This document shows positions 56,099-64,000 of a stretch of 64,000 bases of DNA, piece after piece. Within the stretch, counting starts at the first letter, position 1, and each line of letters begins with the position of its first letter. The position numbers and the translations under genes were made by a program. The notes beneath the pieces are model-generated. The model saw only the letters and a program-made list of their open reading frames with translations, did no database searches and had not been told where the DNA came from. Origin of the DNA: Motilimonas cestriensis (GTDB lineage Bacteria > Pseudomonadota > Gammaproteobacteria > Enterobacterales > CBDFNC01); the NCBI RefSeq assembly GCF_021295315.1, contig NZ_JAIMJA010000003.1, positions 62,001 through 126,000 on the forward strand. Reading direction: 5' to 3'.

Positions 56099-56944
56099 AT
56101 GATGATCGCGCTGACTAAGGGATACCTTTGTCCGTCTCAACCATTTAATGGCAAGGTGCACAGTGTTTTTCGTCGCGCTATCAACATCACGACGGATCTT
56201 ACTTCAGAACCTTGGGTGTCTCTTTTAGGTCAGGCGTTACCAGCGACGCCAACCGCATTTCAATGTGACTTTGGCGCACACGGTGATTTAACCGCCTTAG
56301 TAAAAGCTGGCGATGTTGTTTTTATGCGTGGTGGTGTTATTCGCCTGCCTGCCGCAGCTTTGGTTGTTAATACCTCGGCGGCAAAGGATTGGCCACAAAC
56401 CGAGCCAATAATGTTGCTAAACCAAGCGCTGATTCAGCGCAACTTTGGCCTAGCTGAAGCGGGTTTAAGTCAGCATTGTGTTGCGCCACAGCAGCAGCGC
56501 ATTCGGTCAGCGCATGAATATATTCAGCACTTAGGGTTAACCACGCCGATGTGCTTGGCCTCGGCGCCAGAATGGCTAACCAATAACATTGGTTATGGTA
56601 AGGGACTCACCCCGTCAGGCGATGATTTTTTACTGGGTGTGTTGGCGGTGTTATCTAGCGTTTATGAGATATATCCAAAGGCGGCTGATATTTTCCAGCG
56701 CATCGCCTTACAAGTGCAGCAGCAGTTAGGGAAAACAACGGATATCAGTGCGCACTATTTGTCTTTAGCGCTATCCCGTCATTTTTCACAACCGGTGCAA
56801 TGGCTGGTTTATTACTTACTGACCACTCAGGACGAGTCAACTATTGCCATCGCTATGGCCAAAAATCTCAGTATTGGCGCAAGCTCTGGTGCGGATACGA
56901 TTGCAGGTATCTTGTACTGCATTACTCAATTATTACTTAGCTAA
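56099..56944 (+). CDS. DUF2877 protein (YlbF/AllH-like)
   Basis: 281 aa, soluble. The signature is NNIGYGKGLTPSGDDFLLGVLAVLS near residue 165 and the C-terminal GASSGADTIAGILYCI. Homologues in E. coli (YlbF, YahE) are always next to FdrA- and DUF1116-type proteins; YlbF has been linked to oxamate carbamoyltransferase. Here the FdrA gene follows, its start 25 bp after this stop. Probably a subunit of a carbamoyltransferase complex; inference. Confidence 0.85.
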   Translation: MMIALTKGYLCPSQPFNGKVHSVFRRAINITTDLTSEPWVSLLGQALPATPTAFQCDFGAHGDLTALVKAGDVVFMRGGVIRLPAAALVVNTSAAKDWPQTEPIMLLNQALIQRNFGLAEAGLSQHCVAPQQQRIRSAHEYIQHLGLTTPMCLASAPEWLTNNIGYGKGLTPSGDDFLLGVLAVLSSVYEIYPKAADIFQRIALQVQQQLGKTTDISAHYLSLALSRHFSQPVQWLVYYLLTTQDESTIAIAMAKNLSIGASSGADTIAGILYCITQLLLS

Positions 56945-56969
56945 TAAGCTAAAACTAACTGGTATTTAT

Positions 56970-58514
56970 ATGGTTATTAAATATAAAGCGTTTGAAAACC
57001 TTTATCAGGATTCTGTTTCCTTGATGCAGATCTCGGCCCGCCTGAATAAAATTGTAGGGGTTGATGAGGCCTCTGTGGTGATGGGCACCGAGGCTAACTT
57101 ATCGCGAATGGCCGATGCTGGTTTTGGCGATAATATTGTCGCAAAACCGAACGATCTCGTGATCGCCGTTAAAGGCGAAGAAGAGGCTTGCAACACTGCT
57201 ATCGAACAAGCGCAGCAAGCACTAACCGCAAAACCTGATGAGGGGAGTGGTGGAGCATCATTTTCACCGCCACTAACCAGTTTTGCACTGGGCTTAGAGC
57301 AACACGCTGATGCTAATTTAGCGCTCATTTCTGTTCCTGGCGAGTACGCTGCTGCCGAAGCGATTAAGGCATTAAACCTCGGTTTAAACGTGATGATGTT
57401 CAGCGACAATGTGTCACTAGCAGATGAGCTGCAGATAAAACAACTGGCACAAAAGAAAGCACTGATGGTGATGGGGCCTGATTGTGGCACCGCCATCATC
57501 AACGGCATTCCCCTTGGTTTTGCTAACGTGGTGCGCCGCGGTGCTATCGGGGTAGTCGCCGCTTCAGGCACTGGTTTGCAAGAAGCAACTTGCCGTATTC
57601 ATCAACTAGGTGGAGGGGTATCGCAAGCCATGGGCACTGGTGGCCACGACTTACATCAGGATATTGGCGGTATCTCTATGTTACAGGGCTTGCTTGCCCT
57701 TGCCGAAGACGATGCCACCAAGGTGATTGTATTAATCTCTAAACCGCCGGCCGCGGCGATTGCTGAGCGTATTTTAGCTACTGCCGCACAAGTCGACAAA
57801 CCTGTGGTGGTGCACTTTCTCGGTCAAGCCGATAGCCAAGCAACCGCGACAGGCGTTTACTTTGCCCATTCATTGGCGCACTCTGCGGAAGTAGCGGTTG
57901 CGGTATTACGTAACCAAGCCTTGCCTAACGCGCAATTTATACTTAGCGCTCAGGTTCAGGAGCAAGTGACTACCCTGAAAACACAGCTTACGCCTACTCA
58001 GCGTTATATTCGCGGCGTATTTGCTGGCGGAACCTTTTGTTTTGAAGCGCAAATCATCGCTAGCCAATATGGGCTAAGTGCTTTCTCAAACACGCCAATC
58101 CAAGGCAACCATTGCTTAGAGGATGTTTGGACGAGCCAGCAGCATACGATAGTGGATTTAGGCGATGATGACTTTACACAAGGCCGACCTCATCCAATGA
58201 TCGATCCCAGTTTGCGTAACCAACGCATGTTACAAGATGCCCGTGACGCCAGCACCGCCGTGATCCTGTTTGACGTGGTGTTAGGCTATGGAGCCTCCGA
58301 AGAGCCCCTTGCTGAGTTGCTCGACACCTTAGATCAGATCCGCAATGAGCAAGTTTCGATGCCAGCATTAATAGCCCATGTTTGTGGCACCGATCTCGAC
58401 CCGCAAGCACGTGATGTGATCCGCCAAGCGCTAGAAGATGCGGGTGTCATCATTGCTGACAGTAACGCGGATGCTGCCCATCTGGCTGCTTATTTTGTCT
58501 CTCAACTTGGCTAA
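56970..58514 (+). CDS. FdrA-like protein (succinyl-CoA synthetase fold)
   Basis: About 514 aa from ATG 56970 (MVIKYKAFENLYQDSVSLMQ). Motifs: LVMGPDCGTAIINGIPLGFAN (here ALMVMGPDCGTAI), then VVAASGTGLQEATCRIHQLG and GTGGHDLHQDIGGISMLQGL, typical of FdrA and of the alpha subunit of acyl-CoA synthetase. The E. coli FdrA (AllF) is the large part of oxamate carbamoyltransferase. The order DUF2877-FdrA-DUF1116-carbamate kinase is close to the E. coli allantoin and yah loci. Confidence 0.87.
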   Translation: MVIKYKAFENLYQDSVSLMQISARLNKIVGVDEASVVMGTEANLSRMADAGFGDNIVAKPNDLVIAVKGEEEACNTAIEQAQQALTAKPDEGSGGASFSPPLTSFALGLEQHADANLALISVPGEYAAAEAIKALNLGLNVMMFSDNVSLADELQIKQLAQKKALMVMGPDCGTAIINGIPLGFANVVRRGAIGVVAASGTGLQEATCRIHQLGGGVSQAMGTGGHDLHQDIGGISMLQGLLALAEDDATKVIVLISKPPAAAIAERILATAAQVDKPVVVHFLGQADSQATATGVYFAHSLAHSAEVAVAVLRNQALPNAQFILSAQVQEQVTTLKTQLTPTQRYIRGVFAGGTFCFEAQIIASQYGLSAFSNTPIQGNHCLEDVWTSQQHTIVDLGDDDFTQGRPHPMIDPSLRNQRMLQDARDASTAVILFDVVLGYGASEEPLAELLDTLDQIRNEQVSMPALIAHVCGTDLDPQARDVIRQALEDAGVIIADSNADAAHLAAYFVSQLG

Positions 58515-58527
58515 TTAGGTAATTAAA

Positions 58528-59940
58528 ATGAAAGCACTCTTTTCTCAACAGCTGACGGTTCTTAATGCCGGCCTAGCGAGCTTTGCCGATAATATTGAAC
58601 GCGCTGGTGGTCATGCTATTGCCATGAATTGGCAGCCTCCTGCGGATGGTGACCGACTTGGCGGACTGGCATTGGCGCAACTACTGAATCAACCTGAAAT
58701 TGAACTCGCTAACCAAACGGCGATGAATCACTACCTTGCAGCCCAGCCCACCTTGGTGGACGTGATGATGGCGGGCGAAGCCATCCCTGCTTTAGCTGAG
58801 CAGCAATTAATTTTACATGCCGGCCCGCCTATCGCCTGGCAAGACATGTGTGGTCCAGTGCAAGGGGCGATTTTAGGTGCCATTTTATTTGAAAAATGGG
58901 CCGATGATCTCACGCAGGCCGAAGCGCTAGTGCGTAATGGTGAAGTGACTTTTGAACCTTGTCACCACTACGATGCCGTTGGTCCGATGGCTGGTATTAT
59001 CAGTCGTTCAATGCCGTTATGGGTGGTGGAAAATTCAACCAATAACAATGAACGTGTTTACTCAAACTTTAACGAAGGTCTCGGTAAGGTTTTACGTTTC
59101 GGCGCGAACAGCGACGAAGTGATCAAACGACTTAATTGGATGGGCACGGAATTGGCTCAAGCCATGAAAGCCATGTTGCTAGAATCTGGCCCTATCGAAC
59201 TAAAACCGATTATGGCTCAGGCGCTGCACATGGGGGATGAAGTACACAACCGCAATGCTGCTGCGACGGGGCTGCTGTTGAAGCAATTAGTACCAGCATT
59301 GCTTAAAACCAGCTTGCCGCAAGCGCAAGTGCAACAAGCTATTAGTTTTGTTATGGCTAATGATCACTTCTTCTTAAACTTGTCGATGGCGGCTTGTAAA
59401 AGCATGCTTAAAGCGGCGGAAAATGTACCCAACAGCACCATGGTGACCGTTATGGCGCGTAATGGGGTTAACTTTGGTATTCGCCTTTCTGGTACCGGTA
59501 ACACTTGGTTTCAAGCGCCAGCTAACCCTGTTAACGGCCTGTTTTTCCCAGGTTATGGCGTAGAAGATGCCGCCGCTGACTTAGGTGACAGCGCCATCAC
59601 AGAAACCGCAGGTGTCGGTGGTTTTGCCATGGCTTCCTCTCCTGCCATCGTAAAATTTGTCGGCGGCACGCCAGCGGATGCCACCAACAATAGCCGCGCG
59701 ATGCAAGGAATAACCTTAGGTGGCAACCCGGCCTTTACCCTTCCTGCGCTTAACTTTGCGCCGACTGCGGCGGGAATTGATGCTCGTAAAGTGGTCGACA
59801 ATTTGGTGCTACCTATTATCAACACCGGAATTGCCCACAAAAAAGCGGGTGTTGGACAAATTGGTGCTGGTATTACGACTGCGCCAATGCAGTGTTTCGT
59901 TGATGCGTTAAGCGCACTCTCAACACAAATTAACCGTTAG
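58528..59940 (+). CDS. DUF1116 protein (YlbE/AllG-like)
   Basis: 470 aa. Typical features: LVDVMMAGEAIPALAEQQLI, then GPPIAWQDMCGPVQGAILGA, and LHMGDEVHNRNAAATGLLLKQLVP, and a Gly-rich segment from residue ~310. The family is YlbE/YahG, a partner of FdrA in the proposed carbamoyltransferase. It begins 13 bp after the FdrA stop and ends 9 bp before carbamate kinase, so the four genes are one operon. Confidence 0.88.
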   Translation: MKALFSQQLTVLNAGLASFADNIERAGGHAIAMNWQPPADGDRLGGLALAQLLNQPEIELANQTAMNHYLAAQPTLVDVMMAGEAIPALAEQQLILHAGPPIAWQDMCGPVQGAILGAILFEKWADDLTQAEALVRNGEVTFEPCHHYDAVGPMAGIISRSMPLWVVENSTNNNERVYSNFNEGLGKVLRFGANSDEVIKRLNWMGTELAQAMKAMLLESGPIELKPIMAQALHMGDEVHNRNAAATGLLLKQLVPALLKTSLPQAQVQQAISFVMANDHFFLNLSMAACKSMLKAAENVPNSTMVTVMARNGVNFGIRLSGTGNTWFQAPANPVNGLFFPGYGVEDAAADLGDSAITETAGVGGFAMASSPAIVKFVGGTPADATNNSRAMQGITLGGNPAFTLPALNFAPTAAGIDARKVVDNLVLPIINTGIAHKKAGVGQIGAGITTAPMQCFVDALSALSTQINR

Positions 59941-59949
59941 GATCTCGCT

Positions 59950-60903
59950 ATGAAAAAGAAGCCTTTAGCTGTTGTCGCCTTTGGTGGTAATGCTTTGATT
60001 GATGATAACGCTCATTGCTCGATCCACGATCAATACCTAACAGTCACCAATAATGTCAGTTATTTAGTGGATTTAATAGAGCGCGGCTGGGACCTGGTTT
60101 TAACCCACGGTAACGGCCCGCAAGTTGGCTTTATCTTACGTCGTTCTGAGTTGGCGTCGCATGAAGTGGCGCCTGTGCCAGTGGATTATGCTGTTGGCGA
60201 TACGCAGGGCGCAATTGGCTATATGTTCCAAAAAGCCCTCAGTAATGAGTTGCAACGTCGTGGTCTTACCCAGCCCGTGGTGACCTTAGTCACGCAAACG
60301 CGAGTAGAAACCAGCGACCCCGCTTTTCAGGCGCCAAACAAGCCGATTGGCTCGTTTATGGATCAAGCCACCGCAGAGCAATGCGCCGCCGAATTAGGTT
60401 GGCACATAATGGAAGATTCAGGCCGTGGTTGGCGTCGCTGTGTTGCCAGTCCTCGCCCGCAAGAGATTATTGAAATTGGCAGCATTAAAACCTTACTCGA
60501 TGCTGGCTCATTAGTGATTGCCGGTGGCGGTGGTGGTATCCCCGTTGAGCGTAATAGCAATGGTGAGTTGATTGGCGTAGAGGCGGTGATCGACAAAGAT
60601 GTTGCGTCAGCGTTACTTGCCAAAGCGCTTAACGCCGACATGCTGATCATTCCCACGGGAGTTGAAAAAGTGGCGATTAACTTTGGCACGCCTGAGCAAA
60701 AATGGCTTGATAATTTAAGCCCAGCAGAAGCCAAAATTTTAAGCGAGCAAGGCCAGTTTGGTGAAGGGTCAATGAAGCCGAAAGTGGACGCTTTACTGCA
60801 ATTTATTGCTGGCAATCCTAATGGTGCAGGCCTAATCACTAAAGCGAGCACGGTGATCCAAGCAATTGATGGCAACACCGGTACTTGGATCCGCAATCAC
60901 TAA
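59950..60903 (+). CDS. carbamate kinase
   Basis: 317 aa. Amino-acid kinase motifs: VVAFGGNALI, then LTHGNGPQVGFILRRSEL and VIAGGGGGIPVERN, and the ATP-binding region KALNADMLIIPTGVEKVAINF. It transfers phosphate from carbamoyl phosphate to ADP, giving ATP, CO2 and ammonia. That is the energy-yielding last step expected after the FdrA/DUF1116/DUF2877 carbamoyltransferase. It corresponds to E. coli YbcF/YahI. An intrinsic-terminator-like hairpin follows. Confidence 0.94.
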   Translation: MKKKPLAVVAFGGNALIDDNAHCSIHDQYLTVTNNVSYLVDLIERGWDLVLTHGNGPQVGFILRRSELASHEVAPVPVDYAVGDTQGAIGYMFQKALSNELQRRGLTQPVVTLVTQTRVETSDPAFQAPNKPIGSFMDQATAEQCAAELGWHIMEDSGRGWRRCVASPRPQEIIEIGSIKTLLDAGSLVIAGGGGGIPVERNSNGELIGVEAVIDKDVASALLAKALNADMLIIPTGVEKVAINFGTPEQKWLDNLSPAEAKILSEQGQFGEGSMKPKVDALLQFIAGNPNGAGLITKASTVIQAIDGNTGTWIRNH

Positions 60904-60919
60904 TTTTTATTTGTCCTTT

Positions 60920-60947
60920 GGCCTAGTACGTCTAGGCCGCTTTTTTT
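60920..60947 (+). terminator. intrinsic terminator or attenuator inside the cluster
   Basis: GGCCTAG-TACGT-CTAGGCC followed by GC and seven T. It lies 16 bp past the carbamate kinase stop and 15 bp before the next start, so it should reduce expression of the two last genes. Confidence 0.82.
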
Positions 60948-60961
60948 ACGGAGTAACATAT

Positions 60962-61357
60962 ATGTCTAACACCACTCTTTTAGCTGTAAACGGCACGTTA
61001 ATGCGCGGCCTAGAGCTGAACCCTAACCTGACTAAGGTGGGCGGTAAGTTCATTCGTGAAGATAAAACCGACCTACATTATCGTCTTTGGTCCATCAATG
61101 ACGTTCACCCTGCGATGATCCGCACCTTAGAAGAAAACTACAGTGTTGATTTAGAAATTTGGCAGCTGCCAATGGAGGCGTTTGCTGCAGTGTTAAGTAA
61201 TGAGCCGGCGGGTTTATCTATCGGAAAAGTCATTTTAGCCGACGGCTCTGAGGTATTGGGTGTGCTGGGCGAACCTTGGTTAGTTGAAGGTCAGCGTGAA
61301 ATTACAACCACCGGCGGCTGGCGGGCCTACACCAAAACGATGATGGCCACGGCATAA
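60962..61357 (+). CDS. free-standing allophanate hydrolase C-domain-like protein
   Basis: 131 aa. It resembles the C-terminal domain of allophanate hydrolase (AtzF/DUR1): LAVNGTLMRGLELNPNL near the N terminus, then YRLWSINDVHPAMIRTL and DLEIWQLPMEAFAAVLSN, then IGKVILADGSEVLGVLGE. There is no amidase domain beside it. The ATG at 60962 has ACGGAG upstream. In full-length enzymes this domain finishes allophanate breakdown; its role alone is unknown. It fits a cluster that handles ureido compounds. Confidence 0.72.
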   Translation: MSNTTLLAVNGTLMRGLELNPNLTKVGGKFIREDKTDLHYRLWSINDVHPAMIRTLEENYSVDLEIWQLPMEAFAAVLSNEPAGLSIGKVILADGSEVLGVLGEPWLVEGQREITTTGGWRAYTKTMMATA

Positions 61358-61434
61358 TTATGCCAATAAGCTAAGCGTTATGGTGCTGGGGAAAGTTTTA
61401 GCCATAAAAGTCTTTATATAAAAGGTAGCATTTT

Positions 61435-62696
61435 ATGAGTAGCAGAAATAAAACAGAGTCATCTAACACTGCGTCTGGGGTTCAAATTGCAATGATCTTG
61501 TTAGGGATCCTTGTTACTCCAGTTTTATTGGCCTCATCAAGCTTAGGCAGTCAGCTGACATTAGGCACGGCCGCCACGGTGATTGCGGTCGGCAGTCTAA
61601 TTTTAACGGTATTGGCTGTCATCAACATTTTGATTGGTGAAAAAGCACGTTTACCTACTTACGGGATAGTTAAATATTCCTTTGGTAGTAAAGGCGCCAC
61701 GGCCATCAACATTATTATGGCGATTAGCCTGTTTGGCTGGATAGCGGTCACGGCCAATATGTTTGGCCACAGTGTTAATGACCTGCTGGTGACTCAATTT
61801 AATGTGCACTTGCCCATTCCCGCGATCATTGCTTTTGGCTGTGTCATCTTTGTGGCTTCAACGGCGTTTGGCTTTGAAACACTAGGTAAAGTATCTAAAT
61901 TTGCCGTGCCAATTATTGTGTTGCTGATGTTGGTTATCCTCTACTTGGCACTTAATAGCTCTGTTACCGTAGCTGATAAGCTCAGTGGCTTAAGTTTTGG
62001 CGCCGCGGTTTCTTCTGTGGTCGGGACTATCATCGTGCTGGTGGCAACATCGCCCGACTTTGGTAGCTTTGTGCATAACCGTAAGCATGCCGTTATCGCT
62101 GGTTTGCTTACGTTTGGCTTGGCTTATCCGGTATTGTTTCTGATGGGCGCCGTGCCCGGATCAATGACTTCAGAAGGTTCGTTACTTGGCGCAATGGCTG
62201 TCATCGGTACCACTTTACCTGCGGCTATCTTGTTGGTGTTTGCTTGTATTACGGGTAATGCGGGCAACATGTTCCAAGGAACATTAGTCGTTTCAACCTT
62301 GTTCGCTAAGCTAGCGAAATGGAAAATTACTGTGCTACTTGGCATTTTAGCCACCATTGTCGGCAGCATGGACATTATGGCTTGGTTTATTCCTTTCCTT
62401 TCCTATTGTTTCTTGGTATTGCCACGCCACCGATTTCGGGGATTTATATAGCGGATTTCTTTATGAATCGTCGCAACGGCTACAACGAAGCCAGTTTAAA
62501 TAAAGACGCAGCCATTAAACCGCTCACTTTTGTTGCTTGGGGGTTAGGTTCGTTGGTCGGCTTTTGCACCGTTAATGGTTGGTTCACTTTCACTGGTATT
62601 CCATCGGTAGATTCTATCTTAGTGGCTTCTGCTGGCTATTTTCTCATCTCTAGTGTCACCGCGGCAAAGAGTAAGCAGTGTGTAAAAAGCGCTTAG
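61435..62696 (+). pseudogene. NCS1 (CodB-type) permease, frameshifted by 5-bp repeat
   Basis: The first frame gives residues 1-~321 of a 12-span NCS1 permease (for example TYGIVKYSFGSKGATAINII, FGFETLGKVSKFAVPI), then goes wrong and stops at 62451. The last part (FLGIATPPISGIYIADFFMN..., to 62696) is in another frame. The break falls at 62390-62403, TTCC-TTTCC-TTTCC. Removing one TTTCC joins the frames as IPFLLFLGIATPP and gives 418 aa, close to CodB (419). It is either phase-variable, recently inactivated or a sequencing artefact. Likely substrate: a nucleobase or ureide. Confidence 0.85.
62390..62403. repeat. pentanucleotide tandem repeat TTTCC (2.8 units)
   Basis: TTCC at 62390-62393, then TTTCC twice (62394-62398 and 62399-62403) inside the permease gene. 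Loss of one unit restores the reading frame. Confidence 0.85.
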
Positions 62697-62720
62697 TTTG
62701 TTACGATTATTTGTTGCCAT

Positions 62721-62756
62721 AAGCCCCCTTTAAGCTTGTTGAAGGGGGCTTGTTTT
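62721..62756 (+). terminator. terminator of the catabolic cluster
   Basis: AAGCCCCCTT (62721-62730) and AAGGGGGCTT (62742-62751) with T-rich DNA after; separates the cluster from the ABC transporter genes. Confidence 0.85.
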
Positions 62757-63046
62757 ATGTCCAATCACCTTGCTTCCTTAGCTAACTGCACCTTGCCAAA
62801 CGATTATATTTCCTTGTTTTTGGTGATGTCAGCATTGCGAATGTTCTAATGACAAATAATGAAACAAAAAACTAAACGCCAGTTTAACAAATTTTATTTA
62901 TGTATTTAAAATCATGGTCTTAGGGTTTTGTTGTCTGGCTTTGGTTGTTAATGAAAAGTTAACTTGGTGCGGTGTTAAAGCCAAAAATAGTGTGACTTGA
63001 GTTGCAGTATATATAAATCCTCGTTGAGATTGGAGGTTCATTATCG

Positions 63047-63070
63047 CATAGTGAAACCGGTTTCACTATG
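63047..63070. promoter_or_regulatory. LacI/GalR-type operator, perfect 24-bp palindrome
   Basis: CATAGTGAAACC followed by its exact reverse complement GGTTTCACTATG. The TGAAACCGGTTTCA core is the classic LacI-family pattern (AscG-type). It ends 10 bp before the ABC permease start, where a repressor would block transcription or early elongation. The regulator gene is not in the window. Confidence 0.8.
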
Positions 63071-63080
63071 AGGGGAAGGT

Positions 63081-63746
63081 ATGTTTGATATCAGTATTAT
63101 TGCTAAATATTCAGGCGCATTTTTAGATGGGTTTGCGATTACGGCAGCGGTGAGTGTGATGTCAATCCTTGGCAGTTTTATTGTTGGTTTAGGAGTGATG
63201 TTTGCCTGTGTTAGTCAGAGCAAAGCCCTTAATAAGTTTGGCTATGGCTATATAGAATGTTTCCGCAATATTCCTTTTATTGTTCAAGTGTTCTTTGTTT
63301 TTTATGGTCTACCAGAGCTTGGTGTTTTTATTGATCCCTACACCACGGGGGTTTTAGCATTATCTGTTGCGGTGGGGGCTTATTGCGCGGATATTCTGCG
63401 CGCCAGTGTTCAGCAAGTTGATCGAGAGGTTATCGAGGCCGCTCAATCTTTTGGTCTTGAGCGCAAAACAATTTACCGCAAAATAATTCTTCCTATCGCG
63501 CTAAGAACGTCAATTAGACCCATTGGTTCGGTTTTTATTAACCTGATTTTAACGACGTCTATTTTGTCGACCGTCACCCTAAACGAGTTAACGGGCACCG
63601 CTAAGATTATTGCAGCTGAAACCTTTAGACCTTTTGAAGTGTATTTCTTTTTACTGCTGTTTTACTGCGTATTGACCTATGCCTTGTCACTAATCATTTC
63701 GGGTATTCACCGCAAACTTAACCGACAGTTTCTGGTGGGAGAATAA
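63081..63746 (+). CDS. amino-acid-type ABC transporter permease
   Basis: 221 aa with about five membrane spans. The EAA loop is VDREVIEAAQSFGLERKTIYRKIILPIALR. The start and length fit the HisM/GlnP polar amino acid permease family (FDISIIAKYSGAFLDGFAIT, then ECFRNIPFIVQVFFVFYGLPELG). The next permease gene overlaps its stop by one base. The binding protein and ATPase are probably outside the window. Control by the palindrome upstream is likely. Confidence 0.9.
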   Translation: MFDISIIAKYSGAFLDGFAITAAVSVMSILGSFIVGLGVMFACVSQSKALNKFGYGYIECFRNIPFIVQVFFVFYGLPELGVFIDPYTTGVLALSVAVGAYCADILRASVQQVDREVIEAAQSFGLERKTIYRKIILPIALRTSIRPIGSVFINLILTTSILSTVTLNELTGTAKIIAAETFRPFEVYFFLLLFYCVLTYALSLIISGIHRKLNRQFLVGE

Positions 63747-64000
63747 TGATGTCTAACCATGAATTTGTTCCGTACGACATACTTGTGTTACTGAGTGGTA
63801 TTTCTGTTTCCTTGTACGTGTTTATTATTTCAACCGTATTGGGCTGCGCGATGGGCATTGCACTAGCACTTACTCGGCACTACCGGTTTCCAGTGTTAAG
63901 CCAAGCCTCAACCTTTACCAGCGAATTTTTGAAAAATTCTCCGGTACTGGTACAGCTGTTTCTTATTTACTTTGGCTTACCTATTTTTCTCGGCATTAAC
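63746..64000 (+). CDS. amino-acid-type ABC transporter permease (partial)
   Basis: 85 codons are inside the window and the gene runs off the right edge. The ATG at 63746 overlaps the previous stop (TAATG); a second ATG follows at once. The sequence ILVLLSGISVSLYVFIISTV, then TSEFLKNSPVLVQLFLIYFGLP is typical of the partner permease of the same family (two different subunits forming a pair). Confidence 0.88.
   Translation, partial: MMSNHEFVPYDILVLLSGISVSLYVFIISTVLGCAMGIALALTRHYRFPVLSQASTFTSEFLKNSPVLVQLFLIYFGLPIFLGIN

Larger units (their letters stand above)
62697..63080. other. 384-bp intergenic region with terminator and operator
   Basis: Has the operon terminator, a 24-bp palindrome and a Shine-Dalgarno (AGGGGAAGG, 63071-63079) for the ABC permease gene. 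Otherwise AT-rich and empty of ORFs. Confidence 0.6.

Overview
The window looks like a chromosomal segment of a marine gammaproteobacterium of the Alteromonadales/Vibrionales type (Shewanella- or Agarivorans-like; I cannot name the genus). The evidence is the polA - Spot 42 RNA - engB - cytochrome c4 - yihI - DUF2489 - hemN block, the gmk-rpoZ-spoT-trmH block, a RyhB-type iron sRNA, and dispersed intergenic repeats beginning TATACCCAA. Base composition and codon use look even throughout. I see no complete transposase, phage, CRISPR array, rRNA or tRNA.

Layout. 1-540: two tandem RyhB-like small RNAs, each behind a Fur-box palindrome. 822-8365: polA, Spot 42, engB, cytochrome c4, yihI, a DUF2489 protein and hemN. 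8507-14788: a SetA-like exporter, coaA, a DUF4357 protein, a TetR regulator, and a two-component system with its PepSY protein. 15287-19147: an unusual ZIP-like/permease fusion with a His-rich tail, an L,D-transpeptidase-fold protein, a DUF1289 protein, YceI and cytochrome b561. 20018-32211: a DUF1835 protein, rlmA, a GNAT enzyme, a FimV-like/TPR/TPR-GGDEF gene set, an M23 peptidase, a branched-chain aminotransferase, an unrecognised protein, MgtC and cysK. 32421-41315: a periplasmic binding protein, pgi, a spermidine-synthase-like protein, a YiiD-type fusion, an AsmA protein and recG, with a 263-bp nested inverted-repeat element upstream of the AsmA gene. 41316-46529: a possible small RNA, a TonB-C-like protein, a DUF4272 protein, pldA, a MarR regulator, an RpoH-type sigma factor and a YbaK-type protein. 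46615-53821: trmH, spoT, rpoZ, gmk, a helical repeat protein and a GGDEF-EAL protein. 54215-62696: a catabolic cluster. 63081-64000: the start of an amino-acid-type ABC transporter locus behind a 24-bp LacI-type palindrome.

The most interesting region is 54215-62696. A LysR regulator precedes a biuret/ureidoacrylate-type cysteine amidohydrolase, a DUF2877 protein, an FdrA-like protein, a DUF1116 protein and carbamate kinase. After a hairpin-plus-U-tract come a free-standing homologue of the allophanate hydrolase C-terminal domain and an NCS1 permease. The DUF2877/FdrA/DUF1116/carbamate kinase set matches the E. coli allantoin-locus proteins linked to oxamate carbamoyltransferase. The likely theme is scavenging nitrogen and ATP from a ureido compound by way of carbamoyl phosphate; the substrate is not known from the sequence. 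The permease is broken by what looks like one extra copy of a 5-bp repeat; removing it restores a 418-residue protein.

Other points: the two RyhB copies, an RpoH-type sigma factor away from the ftsX context I would expect, recG separated from gmk-rpoZ-spoT-trmH, and several good operator palindromes (MarR, LacI and CRP types). All family assignments come from reading motifs, without database searches.
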